Shown piece after piece: positions 7,795 to 17,324 of a stretch of 27,637 nt of DNA. Both the position numbers and the translations under genes were made by a program. The notes under the pieces are model-generated. The model searched no databases and was not told where the DNA came from. It worked only from the letters and a program-made list of their open reading frames with translations. The number at the start of each line of letters is the position of its first letter. The first letter of the stretch is position 1. The DNA is from Andreesenia sp964489735 (GTDB lineage: Bacteria > Bacillota > Clostridia > Tissierellales > Gottschalkiaceae), in NCBI GenBank assembly GCA_964489735.1, contig CAZBAL010000023.1, positions 1 to 27,637 on the forward strand, given 5' to 3'.

Positions 7795-9391
7795 TCTTTT
7801 TTCAGGGACGGGAACACTTACAAGATTTATATTTAGAAGAGACAGACTCAGGCTTTTGATGTGGATAATATCGCTCTCAGTATTTATTTTTGGATTGGTG
7901 CCGGTATTTGAAGAGATGATAATGTACGATATGGATAGCGTAGTTATGGTGGAAATGATGAAAAACCCAGCTATGATAGCTATTGTTGGCCCAGTTTATG
8001 GTGAAAACAATTATACGCTTGGCGCAGCTTTTTCAAATTATATGCTTGTATTTTCTGTGATGATTGCAGCAGCTATGAACATATTTTTGATCAACAGACA
8101 TACTCGTAATGATGAAGAAAAGGGAAGAATGGAAATGGTTCGCTCGATGCCTGTGGGAAGGCTTGCGAATATCTCTTCTGCAATGATAGTAGCTCTTATA
8201 GCAAATACAGCACTTTCCATCTTGACAGCATCTGGGCTTTATATACTTAGAGGAGAAGGAATGAGTTTAGAAGGGTGCATGATTTTCGGGTTTTCATTAG
8301 GTGTAATAGGTATGTTGTTTGCGGCAGTAACAGCAATTTTCTCTCAGATCAGTTCAAGTGCAAGAACTACACTTGGCCTATCATTTTCTATACTTTTAAT
8401 CTTATATATAATGAGAGGTATAGGAGATGTAAGAGAAAATGTATTATCAGCAGTTTCTCCGTTAGGACTTATTTTAAAAACTGAGACATTTGTGAGCAAC
8501 TATTGGTGGCCAATCTTTGCTATAAAGATAATGACTATGCTGTTGCTATTGATATCATTCTATTTGTCTGCAAATAGAGATTTAGGCCAGGGAATTATTC
8601 ATCCAAGAGCAGGACGAAAGAATGCTTCATCTTTGCTGTCTAGTCCTATTGGATTAGCATTTAGAATTCTGAGAACTCCTATTATAATCTGGGCAATAGT
8701 TGTGTTTGTTCTGGCGATAATGTACGGTTCAGTTTTTGGTGATTTAGAAAACTATATAAAGGGGAGTCCAGCACTAAGTGCGATTTTCTCCGGTAATTCA
8801 GAATTCACACTTGCGGAGCAGTTCATTGGTCTACTTACTGCTGTTATGTCGATGATTTCAACAATACCTATTCTTACATTTATGAATAGAGTCGTTGGAG
8901 AAGAAAAAAGCGGCTTATCAGAGCACCTGCTGACAAAGCCGATATCGAGAATCAGGAATATATCTGCTTATTTTATTTTGGCAATAGTAATAAGCATAAT
9001 TTATCAGATACTTATAGCTTATGGATTCTGGTCTGCAGGTTCAGTCGTACTGGAGAATATACCGATATTCATGACTTTCTTTAAGTCGACAATGCTTTAT
9101 CTGCCTGCAATATGGGTTATGGTTGGAACATCTATGATATTAATAGGATTTTTACCTAGAAAAATTTTCATCATATATCTATACTTGGGTTACTCATTCT
9201 TTACAGTTTATATCGGACAGGTTGCGAAGCTGCCGGAATGGACCAGAAAGCTTACCCCATATGGATATATACCTCAATATCCTATTGAGGAGGTTGAATT
9301 GACAAAACTCATTATACTGATTGTTGTGATATTAGCATCATTTACAATCGGTCTAATTGGCTATAGAAAGAGAGATATAATATCAGATTAA
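7778..9391 (+). CDS. ABC-2 type exporter permease
   Basis: A 537-residue membrane protein with about twelve hydrophobic segments arranged as two repeats of six. Each repeat begins with a short cytoplasmic part (LTRFIFRRDRLRLLMWII; LAFRILRTPIIIWAIVV) and contains a 'R...EEKGRMEMVRSMPVGR' or 'EEKSGLSEHLLTKPISR' coupling-helix phrase. Such duplicated permeases pair with one ATPase and belong to the tetronasin-resistance-like (TnrB) group. The N terminus overlaps the end of the ATPase gene. Two adjacent ATGs (7778 and 7781) share one AAAGAGGT site, and the second has better spacing. Transcription ends at the hairpin at 9401. Export function is inferred from family; the substrate is unknown. Confidence 0.85.
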   Translation: MMGSSNLFSGTGTLTRFIFRRDRLRLLMWIISLSVFIFGLVPVFEEMIMYDMDSVVMVEMMKNPAMIAIVGPVYGENNYTLGAAFSNYMLVFSVMIAAAMNIFLINRHTRNDEEKGRMEMVRSMPVGRLANISSAMIVALIANTALSILTASGLYILRGEGMSLEGCMIFGFSLGVIGMLFAAVTAIFSQISSSARTTLGLSFSILLILYIMRGIGDVRENVLSAVSPLGLILKTETFVSNYWWPIFAIKIMTMLLLLISFYLSANRDLGQGIIHPRAGRKNASSLLSSPIGLAFRILRTPIIIWAIVVFVLAIMYGSVFGDLENYIKGSPALSAIFSGNSEFTLAEQFIGLLTAVMSMISTIPILTFMNRVVGEEKSGLSEHLLTKPISRIRNISAYFILAIVISIIYQILIAYGFWSAGSVVLENIPIFMTFFKSTMLYLPAIWVMVGTSMILIGFLPRKIFIIYLYLGYSFFTVYIGQVAKLPEWTRKLTPYGYIPQYPIEEVELTKLIILIVVILASFTIGLIGYRKRDIISD

Positions 9392-9400
9392 TATATGTCA

Positions 9401-9452
9401 GATTCCCTGAATTCGAGGATAGAGATATCTTTGAAGATCAGGGGATTTTTTT
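9401..9452 (+). terminator. Terminator after the ABC-2 exporter operon
   Basis: GATTCCCTGA (9401-9410) pairs with TCAGGGGATT (9438-9447), with two G.T wobbles, and is followed by a seven-base T run (9446-9452). The 27-base loop contains a smaller AGATATCT palindrome. Confidence 0.7.
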
Positions 9453-9486
9453 CAAGCATTTATATCTGGAATTTAGACATGCTCAG

Positions 9487-9515
9487 TTGACTTTATAAAT
9501 GAAGTTTAATAATAT
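9487..9515 (+). promoter_or_regulatory. Promoter of the trkA-trkH operon
   Basis: TTGACT (9487-9492), a 17-base spacer and TAATAT (9510-9515) give a good sigma-A match. Transcription would start near 9522, leaving a leader of about 110 bases before the TTG start codon. No riboswitch was recognised in that leader. Confidence 0.6.
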
Positions 9516-9633
9516 TTAGTTTAAAGTGGAAAGTAATATGTAGGAACATAGATATATATATGATTGAGATTGAAGACAAGACTGGTTCGGTCATTGTATA
9601 ATGTACTTAGATGTGCAAAATGGAGGTGTATTT

Positions 9634-10986
9634 TTGAAAATTGTAATTATTGGCGGGGGAAAAGTAGGAGAAGCTATCTGCAGGGAACTTGGAGATAGTT
9701 GCGATATAGTTCTTGTTGATACAGATCCGGATGTAATAGAAGATATTTTCAATCACTACGATATACAGGCAGTTGTTGGAAATGGTGGAAATGTTGATAT
9801 TTTGAAAGAGGCAGGAGTTGAGGACTCAGATGTTTTTCTTGCAGTCACAAGTTCTGATGAGTTAAACATAATATCCTGTATAATTGCTCAGAAACTCGGA
9901 TCAAAGCATACCATTGCCAGGGTCAGAAACCCGGAATACAATATGAGTGTTGACTTTATCAAGTCATCTCTTGGAATAGATCATATGATAAATCCTGAAG
10001 AGGAGTCGGCAGATATAATATCGGAGATTCTCAAGTTCCCGACAGCTCAGAGTATAGAAGTATTTGCAAATGGCAAGGTGAATATGGTTGAAGTGCTAGT
10101 GAGAAAAGGTGCATATCTTGAGGGAATGAACCTGATTGAATTTGACAAGGCTTCTCATGGTAAACTTATAGTCTGCATTTTAGAAAGAGACAATGATGTA
10201 ATGATACCTTCTGGAGATACTGTTCTGATGGAAGGAGACATCATTCACGTTACTGGAAGCCCAGAAGATCTGGATAAGTTTTACTGCAAAATAAGGAAGT
10301 TCAAGTCACCTATCAAGTCCATTATGATAGTAGGTGGAGGTAGAATATGCCACTATCTTCTCAGAAAACTAGCTGATAGGAATATGGATATAAAGGTTAT
10401 AGAAATGGATAAGGAAATAGCAATTGAGATGAGTAAAGATTTTCCTGAAGCCATGATAATAAATGCAGACGGTACGGATCAAGAAATTTTGGAGTCGGAA
10501 GGGATTTCAGAGTATGACTGCTGTATAGCTATGACAGGAATAGATGAGGAGAATATTATTATTTCTCTTTACGCTAAGTACAGGAATGTGAAAAAATGTA
10601 TAGCGAAAGTGAGCAGGACATCAATGCTTCAAGCTCTTGATCAAGCAGGTCTTGATACAATAATAACTCCGAAGAGAATCATTGCTGATAAAATAGTCAG
10701 ATTTGTGAGAAGTATAGGAGCTTCAAGAAAGTCAGAAGTTGAAGAGCTGTATACTCTTGCACAGGATAGAGTTGAAGCTCTGCAGTTTAAGGTGAGCAAA
10801 AGTTCAGAGCTGGTAGGAAAACCGCTTCAGGAAATAAAAATAAAAAAAGGAACTCTGGTAGCATTTATTCTCAGAGGTGATGAGCTGATCTTTCCCGGTG
10901 GAGATGACATCATCTTGCCAGATGACAGGGTTGCTATTGTGACAACTCAAGAAAATATAGGGGATTTAGATGATATACTTGAGTAG
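9634..10986 (+). CDS. trkA: Trk potassium uptake system, NAD-binding regulatory protein TrkA
   Basis: A 450-residue peripheral membrane protein that gates the TrkH channel. It has the usual duplicated layout: RCK-N (about 1-120, starting 'KIVIIGGGKVGEAICREL', a GxGxxG nucleotide site), RCK-C (about 135-220), a second RCK-N (about 225-345, 'SIMIVGGGRICHYLLRKL'), and a second RCK-C (about 365-450). The start is taken as TTG 9634 because GGAGGTG ends five bases before it and the family begins directly with the Rossmann strand; the in-frame ATG at 9601 lacks a visible site. TrkA lies 12 bases before trkH, so the two are co-transcribed. Nucleotide (ATP/ADP, NAD) or c-di-AMP control is known for RCK proteins but not shown here. 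Confidence 0.95.
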   Translation: MKIVIIGGGKVGEAICRELGDSCDIVLVDTDPDVIEDIFNHYDIQAVVGNGGNVDILKEAGVEDSDVFLAVTSSDELNIISCIIAQKLGSKHTIARVRNPEYNMSVDFIKSSLGIDHMINPEEESADIISEILKFPTAQSIEVFANGKVNMVEVLVRKGAYLEGMNLIEFDKASHGKLIVCILERDNDVMIPSGDTVLMEGDIIHVTGSPEDLDKFYCKIRKFKSPIKSIMIVGGGRICHYLLRKLADRNMDIKVIEMDKEIAIEMSKDFPEAMIINADGTDQEILESEGISEYDCCIAMTGIDEENIIISLYAKYRNVKKCIAKVSRTSMLQALDQAGLDTIITPKRIIADKIVRFVRSIGASRKSEVEELYTLAQDRVEALQFKVSKSSELVGKPLQEIKIKKGTLVAFILRGDELIFPGGDDIILPDDRVAIVTTQENIGDLDDILE

Positions 10987-10998
10987 GTCGGTGAGATA

Positions 10999-12447
10999 AT
11001 GAATAAAAGATTAGTAATAAACACAATCGGGAAGATCTTGATTATGGAAGCTATGTTTATGATACTACCTCTTATTGTGGCATTTATATACGGAGAGAGT
11101 ATTCAGAATAAATTATCTTTTGCAGGTGTAATAGCACTGCTTCTATTAGTCGGATTTTTATCATTTAAGATAGATTTAAAAGAAACAAATTATGGAATAA
11201 AAGATGGATTTGGAATAGTTGCATTATCGTGGATAGCTATGTCATTCTTTGGAAGCTTGCCGCTTATAATAAGTGGATATATTCCTAACTTCATCGATGC
11301 CATGTTTGAAATGGTTTCAGGCTTTACGACAACAGGGGCAAGTATCTTAGTTGATGTTGAGGAACTTTCTCAGTCTATGCTTTTCTGGAGAAGCTTCACT
11401 CATTTCATAGGTGGAATGGGAATACTTGTTTTTGCATTAGCTGTGCTTCCAAAAACGTCTAATGGAACGGTTCATGTAATGAGAGCTGAGGTTCCGGGAC
11501 CTTCATTTGGTAAGCTGGTTTCAAAAATTGATATAACTGCAAAGATCCTATATAAAATCTATGTTGTTATGACTATAGTTCTTATACTTGCGTTAATTGC
11601 TGTGGGGATGAAGCCGTTCGATGCTATGATACATGCTTTTGGAGCAGCAGGAACAGGTGGATTCAGTAGTAAAGCAGCAAGTGTAGGTTATTATGACTCA
11701 GCAGCAGTAGATTATATATTAGGAGTGGGAATGCTTCTATTTGGTGTGAACTTCAGTCTTTACTATCTGATTTTACTCGGAAGAGTAAAAGATGTACTGA
11801 GAAGTGAAGAACTAAAATTCTATCTTGGAATAGTCACTTTTGCTGTTATAGTTATATGCTTCGATATAAGGAGCACTTATGGCTCGGTTGCAAAGATGGT
11901 AAGAGATGTTTTCTTTACGGTATCAACCATAATTACCACGACAGGATATGCAACAGCAGATTTTGATAAATGGCCGCTGCTTTCAAGGTATATGGTACTA
12001 CTGCTCATGTTCACGGGAGCATGTGCTGGGTCAACAGCTGGGGGACTTAAAGTTTCCAGGGTGCTGATACTTATAAAATCAGGAATAAATGAGTTGAAAA
12101 GAGCTCTTAACCCTAGAAGAATAATGACTGTAACCGAAGACGGAAGATCTATGCCGGAAGGAACGGTTAAGAGTGCTCACATTTACTTAATTTTATATCT
12201 GGGGATTTTTGCTATAATATTATTTATAATCTCGTTTAGAATAGATGATTTTATAACGGCATTCAGTGCAGTAGCTGCAACTCTGAACAATATAGGACCA
12301 GGTCTTTCGGCAGTAGGTCCTACAGGGAACTACGCTTTTTTCAGCCCGTATGCAAAAATAGTTTTAACATTTGCTATGATATTGGGTAGATTGGAAATAA
12401 TTCCAGTTCTTACGCTGTTCATGCCACAGACTTGGAGAAAGAGATAA
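10999..12447 (+). CDS. trkH: Trk potassium uptake system, channel subunit TrkH
   Basis: A 482-residue potassium-translocating membrane subunit with the four-repeat M-P-M architecture. The four selectivity-filter segments are visible: TTTGAS (110-115), GTGGFS (218-223), TTTGYA (313-318) and NNIGPG (430-435). The partner TrkA is encoded immediately upstream, with 12 bases between stop and start and a GGTGAG site in the gap. Together they form the constitutive, moderate-affinity K+ uptake system coupled to proton or sodium motive force. The gene ends at a hairpin terminator eight bases past the stop codon. Confidence 0.96.
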   Translation: MNKRLVINTIGKILIMEAMFMILPLIVAFIYGESIQNKLSFAGVIALLLLVGFLSFKIDLKETNYGIKDGFGIVALSWIAMSFFGSLPLIISGYIPNFIDAMFEMVSGFTTTGASILVDVEELSQSMLFWRSFTHFIGGMGILVFALAVLPKTSNGTVHVMRAEVPGPSFGKLVSKIDITAKILYKIYVVMTIVLILALIAVGMKPFDAMIHAFGAAGTGGFSSKAASVGYYDSAAVDYILGVGMLLFGVNFSLYYLILLGRVKDVLRSEELKFYLGIVTFAVIVICFDIRSTYGSVAKMVRDVFFTVSTIITTTGYATADFDKWPLLSRYMVLLLMFTGACAGSTAGGLKVSRVLILIKSGINELKRALNPRRIMTVTEDGRSMPEGTVKSAHIYLILYLGIFAIILFIISFRIDDFITAFSAVAATLNNIGPGLSAVGPTGNYAFFSPYAKIVLTFAMILGRLEIIPVLTLFMPQTWRKR

Positions 12448-12454
12448 AATAGAG

Positions 12455-12496
12455 ACTCAGTGCTAAAGTATTAATATTTTGGTACTGAGTTTTGTT
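12455..12496 (+). terminator. Terminator after trkH
   Basis: ACTCAGTGCTAAA (12455-12467) pairs with TTTGGTACTGAGT (12478-12490), with two G.T wobbles and a 10-base loop, followed by TTTGTT. Confidence 0.75.
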
Positions 12497-12605
12497 ATGT
12501 GTATATCGATAAAAATTGGGGTATATATAACGATGGGAGTTATTTTAGATAGCACTATATTAAATTCTATGATATATGCTAAATATTATTTAAAGGATGA
12601 TATAA

Positions 12606-13430
12606 ATGGAGAGAGAAGTACTTAAAGAAGTAAGAGGTAGTTGGACAGTTGATGGTGCGGGAGTTAAACTTGTCAGAGTTTTAGAAAAATCCACGGCTGT
12701 GGAGTTTGATCCGTTCCTTATGCTGGATAGCTTTGATTCTGAGAATTATGATGACTATAAAGCTGGATTTCCTATGCATCCACATAGAGGAATTGAAACA
12801 GTAACATATCTGTCAGAAGGTGCTGTAATACATGAGGATTCAATGGGGAATAAAAAAGAAGTTGTTGGACCTGGTGTTCAGTGGATGAATACAGGTTCTG
12901 GAATTATGCACTCTGAAATGTTCGATGAGCAAGAAAGACTTTTAGGTGTTCAGCTATGGCTGAATATACCGGCTGCTGAAAAAATGACTAACCCGTCATA
13001 TATCGAAGTAGGGGCGGATCTGATGAGTGAAACAGCAATAGGAGCGGCAAATATAAGAGTATATGCAGGAAGCTTAAATGAAGCTGAGTCTGTAAAAGGA
13101 GAGCATTTACCGCTGGATTTCTATGCAATCGAGCTAGAGAAAAATAAAGAAACGGTTATACCAACTAAAAAAGGCTATACGACATTGCTGTTTTCATTAA
13201 AAGGAAACTTCAATATTGCCGGAACAGAAATTCCAGAGAAAACATGTGTGAACACAAGTGATGGAACAGAAATTAAGGTAGAAGCTTTATGTGATGACAA
13301 TGAGCTGCTTTGGTTTGCGGCGCCACCAACTAGAGAGATGATAGCATGGGGTGGACCAATAGTAATGAGCACTAAAGAAGATCTGAAGTTAGCATTTGAA
13401 GAGTTAAGTAATGGAACTTTTCTTAAATAG
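12606..13430 (+). CDS. Pirin family bicupin protein
   Basis: A 274-residue two-cupin protein. The N-terminal cupin carries the pirin metal site: H58 and H60 in 'MHPHRGIETVTYL', and H102 and E104 in 'GSGIMHSEMF', matching the four iron ligands of human pirin. 'GPGVQWMNTGSGI' and 'LGVQLWLNIP' are further family hallmarks. The C-terminal cupin (about 160-274) has the 'LLWFAAPPTREMIAWGGPIVM' end typical of YhhW/YhaK-like pirins, some of which oxidise quercetin; a redox-sensing role is also proposed for the family. The ATG has AAAGGATGA upstream. It is a monocistronic gene with its own terminator at 13478. The physiological substrate is not known. Confidence 0.93.
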   Translation: MEREVLKEVRGSWTVDGAGVKLVRVLEKSTAVEFDPFLMLDSFDSENYDDYKAGFPMHPHRGIETVTYLSEGAVIHEDSMGNKKEVVGPGVQWMNTGSGIMHSEMFDEQERLLGVQLWLNIPAAEKMTNPSYIEVGADLMSETAIGAANIRVYAGSLNEAESVKGEHLPLDFYAIELEKNKETVIPTKKGYTTLLFSLKGNFNIAGTEIPEKTCVNTSDGTEIKVEALCDDNELLWFAAPPTREMIAWGGPIVMSTKEDLKLAFEELSNGTFLK

Positions 13431-13476
13431 ATTTTGAAATAATAAAACAATGTAAGAACAGTTATAAATAAAAGCA

Positions 13477-13511
13477 GACCAATTGGGAGAAATCTTCTGA
13501 TTGGTTTCTTT
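13477..13511 (+). terminator. Hairpin terminator after the pirin gene
   Basis: ACCAAT (13478-13483) pairs with ATTGGT (13500-13505). The stem can be extended inwards by G.T-rich pairing (TGGGAG with CTTCTG) and is followed by TTCTTTA. It has moderate stability. Confidence 0.5.
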
Positions 13512-13597
13512 ATGTCTGGATATTTGGTGTATAATGGTTATTGTGAAAAGCTGATTTGAATCAGTTTTGTTAATCTGGGAAAATAAGAGGTTATTAA

Positions 13598-14929
13598 ATG
13601 GATAAACAGTTTAAAGATGGTATAGCAACAGGAAAAGTACTGCGATTTACACTTCCAACCATATCTATGATGATATTTTTGGCACTCTATACTACAGTGG
13701 ATGGACTTTTCGTATCCAATTTAGTAGGGGAAAATGCTTTAGCGGCTTTGAATATAGCATATCCTGCAATAAGTGTGATAATAGGAATAGGAATTATGCT
13801 GGGAATGGGAAGCTCTGCAATAATTGCTAAGAATATAGGGGAAGACAGACAGGAGGATGCCAGAAGAAGGTTTGCTATGATGACTCTTTTCGGAGTTATA
13901 ATAGGAATAATAATAGTTCCAACTGGAATACTATTGAGCAGAAAGATAGCCAGTGCTCTTGGAGCTACTGAAGCTCTATTTGAAGATACAGTAGATTATC
14001 TCAGAATAATGTTTGCCTTTTCCCCATTTATGATTCTGCAGTTATTGTTTCAAAGTTTTTTTGTTACAGCTGGTAAACCTAAGTTGGGACTTGTTGCAAT
14101 AGTTGCAAGTGGAATAACAAATGTTATTTTGGACTATGTCTTTATTGGGATATTAAAAATGGGCGTGTCAGGAGCAGCACTTGGGACATCTTTAGCTTAT
14201 ATGATTCCTTCGATTACAGGTTTAATATATTTCAGCAAGAGAAGAGACAGTTCTCTATATTTTATTAAGCCAAAATGGGAGTCAAAAATAGCTTTGAGAG
14301 CGAGCTTGAATGGATCCTCTGAGATGGTATCGAATTTGGCTATGGCAGTTACTACATTTTTATTTAATATAGCTATGCTTGAATTTTACAGTGAAGATGG
14401 AGTTGCTGCTATCACTATAGCTCAGTATCTTCAGTTTTTGCTGTCATCTGCATATATAGGATATTCTATGGGTGTCCTACCAGTCATAAGTTACAGTTAT
14501 GGTAGAAAAGATGAAAAAGCGCTGAAAGATTTATTTAAAATAAGTGTGGGCTTTATTGCTGTAAATTCAGCAGTTTGGTTTATATTCAGCATTATAATGA
14601 GATCTGCTTTGATCAATATATTTGTAGACAGCAGTTCGAAAGTTTATGAAATTGCAATAGATGGATGGATATACTTTGCAGTATCATTCTTGTTCTGTGG
14701 ATTTAACATATTTGCTTCTGCACTGTTTACAGCCTTCTCAGACGGAAAGACATCGGCATTTATTTCTACACTGAGAACTTTTGTAATACTATCCATTTCC
14801 ATAATTCTTCTTCCAAAACTGTTTGGAGGTACAGGTATATGGGTCTCTGTTTCAGTTGCAGAGGGACTGACTTTGATTGTAGCGGCGTTTTTTGTAATAG
14901 TGAACAATAAGAAGTACAGATATTTGTAA
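13598..14929 (+). CDS. MATE family multidrug exporter
   Basis: A 443-residue protein with twelve predicted membrane segments in two halves. The opening 'MDKQFKDGIATGKVLRFTLPTISMMIFLALYTTVDGLFVSNLVGENALAALNIAYP' region (residues 1-56) is characteristic of MATE transporters of the DinF/NorM-like clostridial group, including the 'D..FV...G..ALAA..I..P' pattern. MATE proteins exchange Na+ or H+ for cationic drugs; the substrate is not inferable. The ATG is preceded by AAGAGGTT, and a TATAAT at 13530-13535 may be the -10 box. It is convergent with the lipoprotein gene, with a shared long hairpin between them. Confidence 0.92.
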   Translation: MDKQFKDGIATGKVLRFTLPTISMMIFLALYTTVDGLFVSNLVGENALAALNIAYPAISVIIGIGIMLGMGSSAIIAKNIGEDRQEDARRRFAMMTLFGVIIGIIIVPTGILLSRKIASALGATEALFEDTVDYLRIMFAFSPFMILQLLFQSFFVTAGKPKLGLVAIVASGITNVILDYVFIGILKMGVSGAALGTSLAYMIPSITGLIYFSKRRDSSLYFIKPKWESKIALRASLNGSSEMVSNLAMAVTTFLFNIAMLEFYSEDGVAAITIAQYLQFLLSSAYIGYSMGVLPVISYSYGRKDEKALKDLFKISVGFIAVNSAVWFIFSIIMRSALINIFVDSSSKVYEIAIDGWIYFAVSFLFCGFNIFASALFTAFSDGKTSAFISTLRTFVILSISIILLPKLFGGTGIWVSVSVAEGLTLIVAAFFVIVNNKKYRYL

Positions 14930-14935
14930 ACAAAG

Positions 14936-14977
14936 AAGGGTACTGATGTGAAACTTATCATTCACATTAGTACCCTT
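14936..14977. terminator. Bidirectional terminator, 17-bp stem
   Basis: Arms 14936-14952 and 14961-14977 (AAGGGTACTGATGTGAA with its complement, one G.T wobble) enclose an eight-base loop. It sits seven bases past the MATE stop codon and downstream of the converging lipoprotein gene. Flanking T tracts are weak on the plus side (AAATTATT) and modest on the minus side (CTTTGTTT). Confidence 0.75.
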
Positions 14978-15048
14978 AAATTATTGCGTTTAATTAAAAC
15001 GCCAATCATATGTTTTTGTCAAAGCTTCATTGTCAGATTTCTCTGTAC

Positions 15049-15555
15049 CTAAGACACTTTAGCAGAAGAACCGAAGTCAATATCCCAGCTCTCACCATTC
15101 CACTTAGCAACACATTCATCATGACCTATAGCACCTAGTCCACTTCTCCATAGGTTACAGCTGAATTTCACTGTATTCCCTTTATCCTCTATCAGTTTAA
15201 ATGTGTATATTACACCATCTTTCCAGTATAGTTCTTCTTGATTGATTTCACCTTTTTCAATCAGTTCACTTACATTTAAGAACATAATCTCTTTCTCTGT
15301 TTCTTCACCAAATAGAACTCTAAGTTTTTCTCTATCGCCATCTTTCATATCACCCATATTCTCTAAATCGAGAGATAATTTTGTAGTGTCATTGACAAGA
15401 GCGCTATCAGAGTTTCTTAGCTTTATATAAGATGATAGGATTAAAGAGTTCATTTTCTCTGGGTTAGTTTTACTTGAGCATCCTGCGAATAGAACTCCAA
15501 TCATGGCTATTAATACTACAGGCAATATTGATTTTTTCAGTTTTGTTTTTATCAA
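15049..15555 (-). CDS. Small lipoprotein of unknown function
   Basis: 168 residues from a TTG start at 15555. The start is chosen because AAGAAGGG lies six bases upstream and translation then begins MIKTKLKKS, a proper basic signal-peptide n-region; a longer in-frame version from ATG 15612 would put 19 extra residues before it. The hydrophobic core 'ILPVVLIAMIGVLFAGC' ends in a lipobox (LFAGC), so the mature protein should be lipid-anchored at Cys26 on the outer face of the membrane. The mature part is acidic and hydrophilic, with a beta-rich C-terminal section ('CNLWRSGLGAIGHDECVAKW'). I do not recognise the family. No operon partner: it ends at the shared terminator and is about 180 bases from the glycosidase gene. 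Confidence 0.75.
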   Translation of the reverse strand: MIKTKLKKSILPVVLIAMIGVLFAGCSSKTNPEKMNSLILSSYIKLRNSDSALVNDTTKLSLDLENMGDMKDGDREKLRVLFGEETEKEIMFLNVSELIEKGEINQEELYWKDGVIYTFKLIEDKGNTVKFSCNLWRSGLGAIGHDECVAKWNGESWDIDFGSSAKVS

Positions 15556-15731
15556 ATCAAACCCTTCTTTCTGTGTAGTATTGATACTACTCATTATTAA
15601 ATATTCAGTCATTGCATTTCATCTATCATGCGCATATACATATAAAGTGAATTTTTGTATATGGCCGGGTCAAACCTGTTGCGGTTAAATTACAGCTAAT
15701 ATAAAACTTATAGCTTATATAGTGGCTTGTT

Positions 15732-17324
15732 TTATTTATGTTTCGCAAGTCCTTCCTTTACTGCTTCTATGACTTCCTCGTTTTCATCGATATTATAAGG
15801 TCTTGCTGGTACCTTTTCACCATCTTTATAATCCCAGTCAAGATAGTTCCACAAGACAGCTATACTTATCTTAGGATAGTTATTTATTGCCTCAAACATA
15901 TCTCTAAACCATTCAACTTTGTCTCCACCTATTGAAGACGAACTGAACTCAGTTATCATAAATGGCTGATCGAATCTTTCATTATAGTCATCATAAAGAG
16001 GTCTGTAAGCTTCATCAAATGAACGCCAGACTTCTCCTTCATAGTAGGTACCTGTATTATATGCTGTAAGGCCGACTATATCTACATATTCATCTCCGGG
16101 ATAGTATGCCAGATATTTATTGAAGCTGAAATCAGGAAAAGACTTTTCATTTGGATTGAACACGTATAAAACATTGTTAACTCCTTCTTTATCAAAGAAG
16201 TCATGTATATATCTATATGCTGCTATGAATAGATCAGGATCTTTACCCAGGTGTAAAGTACAGTAGCTCACCCAGTCTCCATTCATTTCATTATTTATCC
16301 TCAACAGTATAGGATTTTCATGTTTTTTGAAATTATCCGCATATTCTTTTAGAAAATCATCATGCTTTCCAGAGAGTATTTCCAAAGTTTTATCGTTCTG
16401 TTCTTCTATTGCAGGACCATCTTCAAACGTGGAAAGAGTCATTTCCAGGACTTTATCTCTAGCTTTTATTTCTTTGAAAAGTTTTTGCTTTTGAGGTCCA
16501 AATCCATCTTGAAATACGGTTGTAGAGCTATATGAAAGAAGAACATCGAAACTATAATCGAATCTATTTTCCGTATTTTCAATAAATTCAAAGTTTACAG
16601 ATTGATCGCCTTTTTCCATATATTCTTCATACAGACCAAATGTCTTTTTCTCTTTATTGAGAAGTACATTATTGATAAAATCTTCAGTTTTTTTATTGAG
16701 ATTCCTTTCTGCAATTAAGGATTTAGTTTTATGCTTTTTTACTGCTCCTTCTTTTTCTATAAATTTAAATTCTGACACGACCTTCATGAAATCATAATAT
16801 GGCTCGGTTGTTTTTATCATAAGCGTATAGACTTCTTTATCAGTCCTAGGGATAGTTATAGTAATATAGTTATTTTTGTCATTTTTAATGTTTTTAATTT
16901 TTTCCCTTTTGTATCTTGTGAACTGAGAATCTATGCTTGTAAGTTCTCTCATCACTGGATTATCAAGCAGTTTATCGTCTAGGACTTCAAACTGTTTGGA
17001 GTTGAAGATTCCTTGGTTTCCATATGCATTTAAATTCTGATATGTAGTGTCTTTATTGTTTTCAAAATTATCATAGAAAACTATAACATCCATATCTTCG
17101 CTTTCAAATTTTGTAAATATTTCCTCTTTGCTCTCATCCACTTTGTATTTATCCGTCAGTCTCAGAGTATAGCCGAGTGGTTTGTTTTCATACTTTGTTT
17201 TTGCGAAAATCGTTTCTCGGTTTAGAAACAGGTAAGCAATCAGTATGAATATAATTGCAATCACAATATATAAAAGTCGCTTCATCATGCTGCTCATATT
17301 GTTATATTTATCTATAAAACTCAT
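15732..17324 (-). CDS. Membrane-anchored glycoside hydrolase, GH26-like (beta-mannanase family)
   Basis: 530 residues from ATG 17324, chosen because GAGGGG precedes it; an in-frame ATG at 17414 lies beyond that site and partly within the upstream terminator. One membrane segment (about residues 15-34) follows a short basic N terminus and no cleavage site is clear, so the protein is probably anchored with the enzyme outside. A non-catalytic domain (about 45-195) precedes the barrel. GH26 signatures are 'ILLRINNEMNGDWVSYC' with likely acid/base Glu346 and 'FMITEFSSSS' with likely nucleophile Glu459, plus 'VLYVFNPNE' and 'YVDIVGLTAYN'. Members cut beta-mannans or mixed-link glucans; a role on cell-wall or capsule polymer is an alternative. 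Monocistronic; no sugar transporter or regulator lies nearby. Confidence 0.82.
   Translation of the reverse strand: MSFIDKYNNMSSMMKRLLYIVIAIIFILIAYLFLNRETIFAKTKYENKPLGYTLRLTDKYKVDESKEEIFTKFESEDMDVIVFYDNFENNKDTTYQNLNAYGNQGIFNSKQFEVLDDKLLDNPVMRELTSIDSQFTRYKREKIKNIKNDKNNYITITIPRTDKEVYTLMIKTTEPYYDFMKVVSEFKFIEKEGAVKKHKTKSLIAERNLNKKTEDFINNVLLNKEKKTFGLYEEYMEKGDQSVNFEFIENTENRFDYSFDVLLSYSSTTVFQDGFGPQKQKLFKEIKARDKVLEMTLSTFEDGPAIEEQNDKTLEILSGKHDDFLKEYADNFKKHENPILLRINNEMNGDWVSYCTLHLGKDPDLFIAAYRYIHDFFDKEGVNNVLYVFNPNEKSFPDFSFNKYLAYYPGDEYVDIVGLTAYNTGTYYEGEVWRSFDEAYRPLYDDYNERFDQPFMITEFSSSSIGGDKVEWFRDMFEAINNYPKISIAVLWNYLDWDYKDGEKVPARPYNIDENEEVIEAVKEGLAKHK

Noticed and set aside
9522..9633. c-di-AMP riboswitch in the trkA leader
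   Set aside because: The leader is about 110 bases, shorter than that class needs, and no conserved core was recognised.
15640..15731. Hairpin after the glycosidase gene (around 15694-15722)
   Set aside because: The pairing of GCTAATATAA with TTATATAGTGGC needs a bulge and has no clean T run, so it was not called as a terminator.
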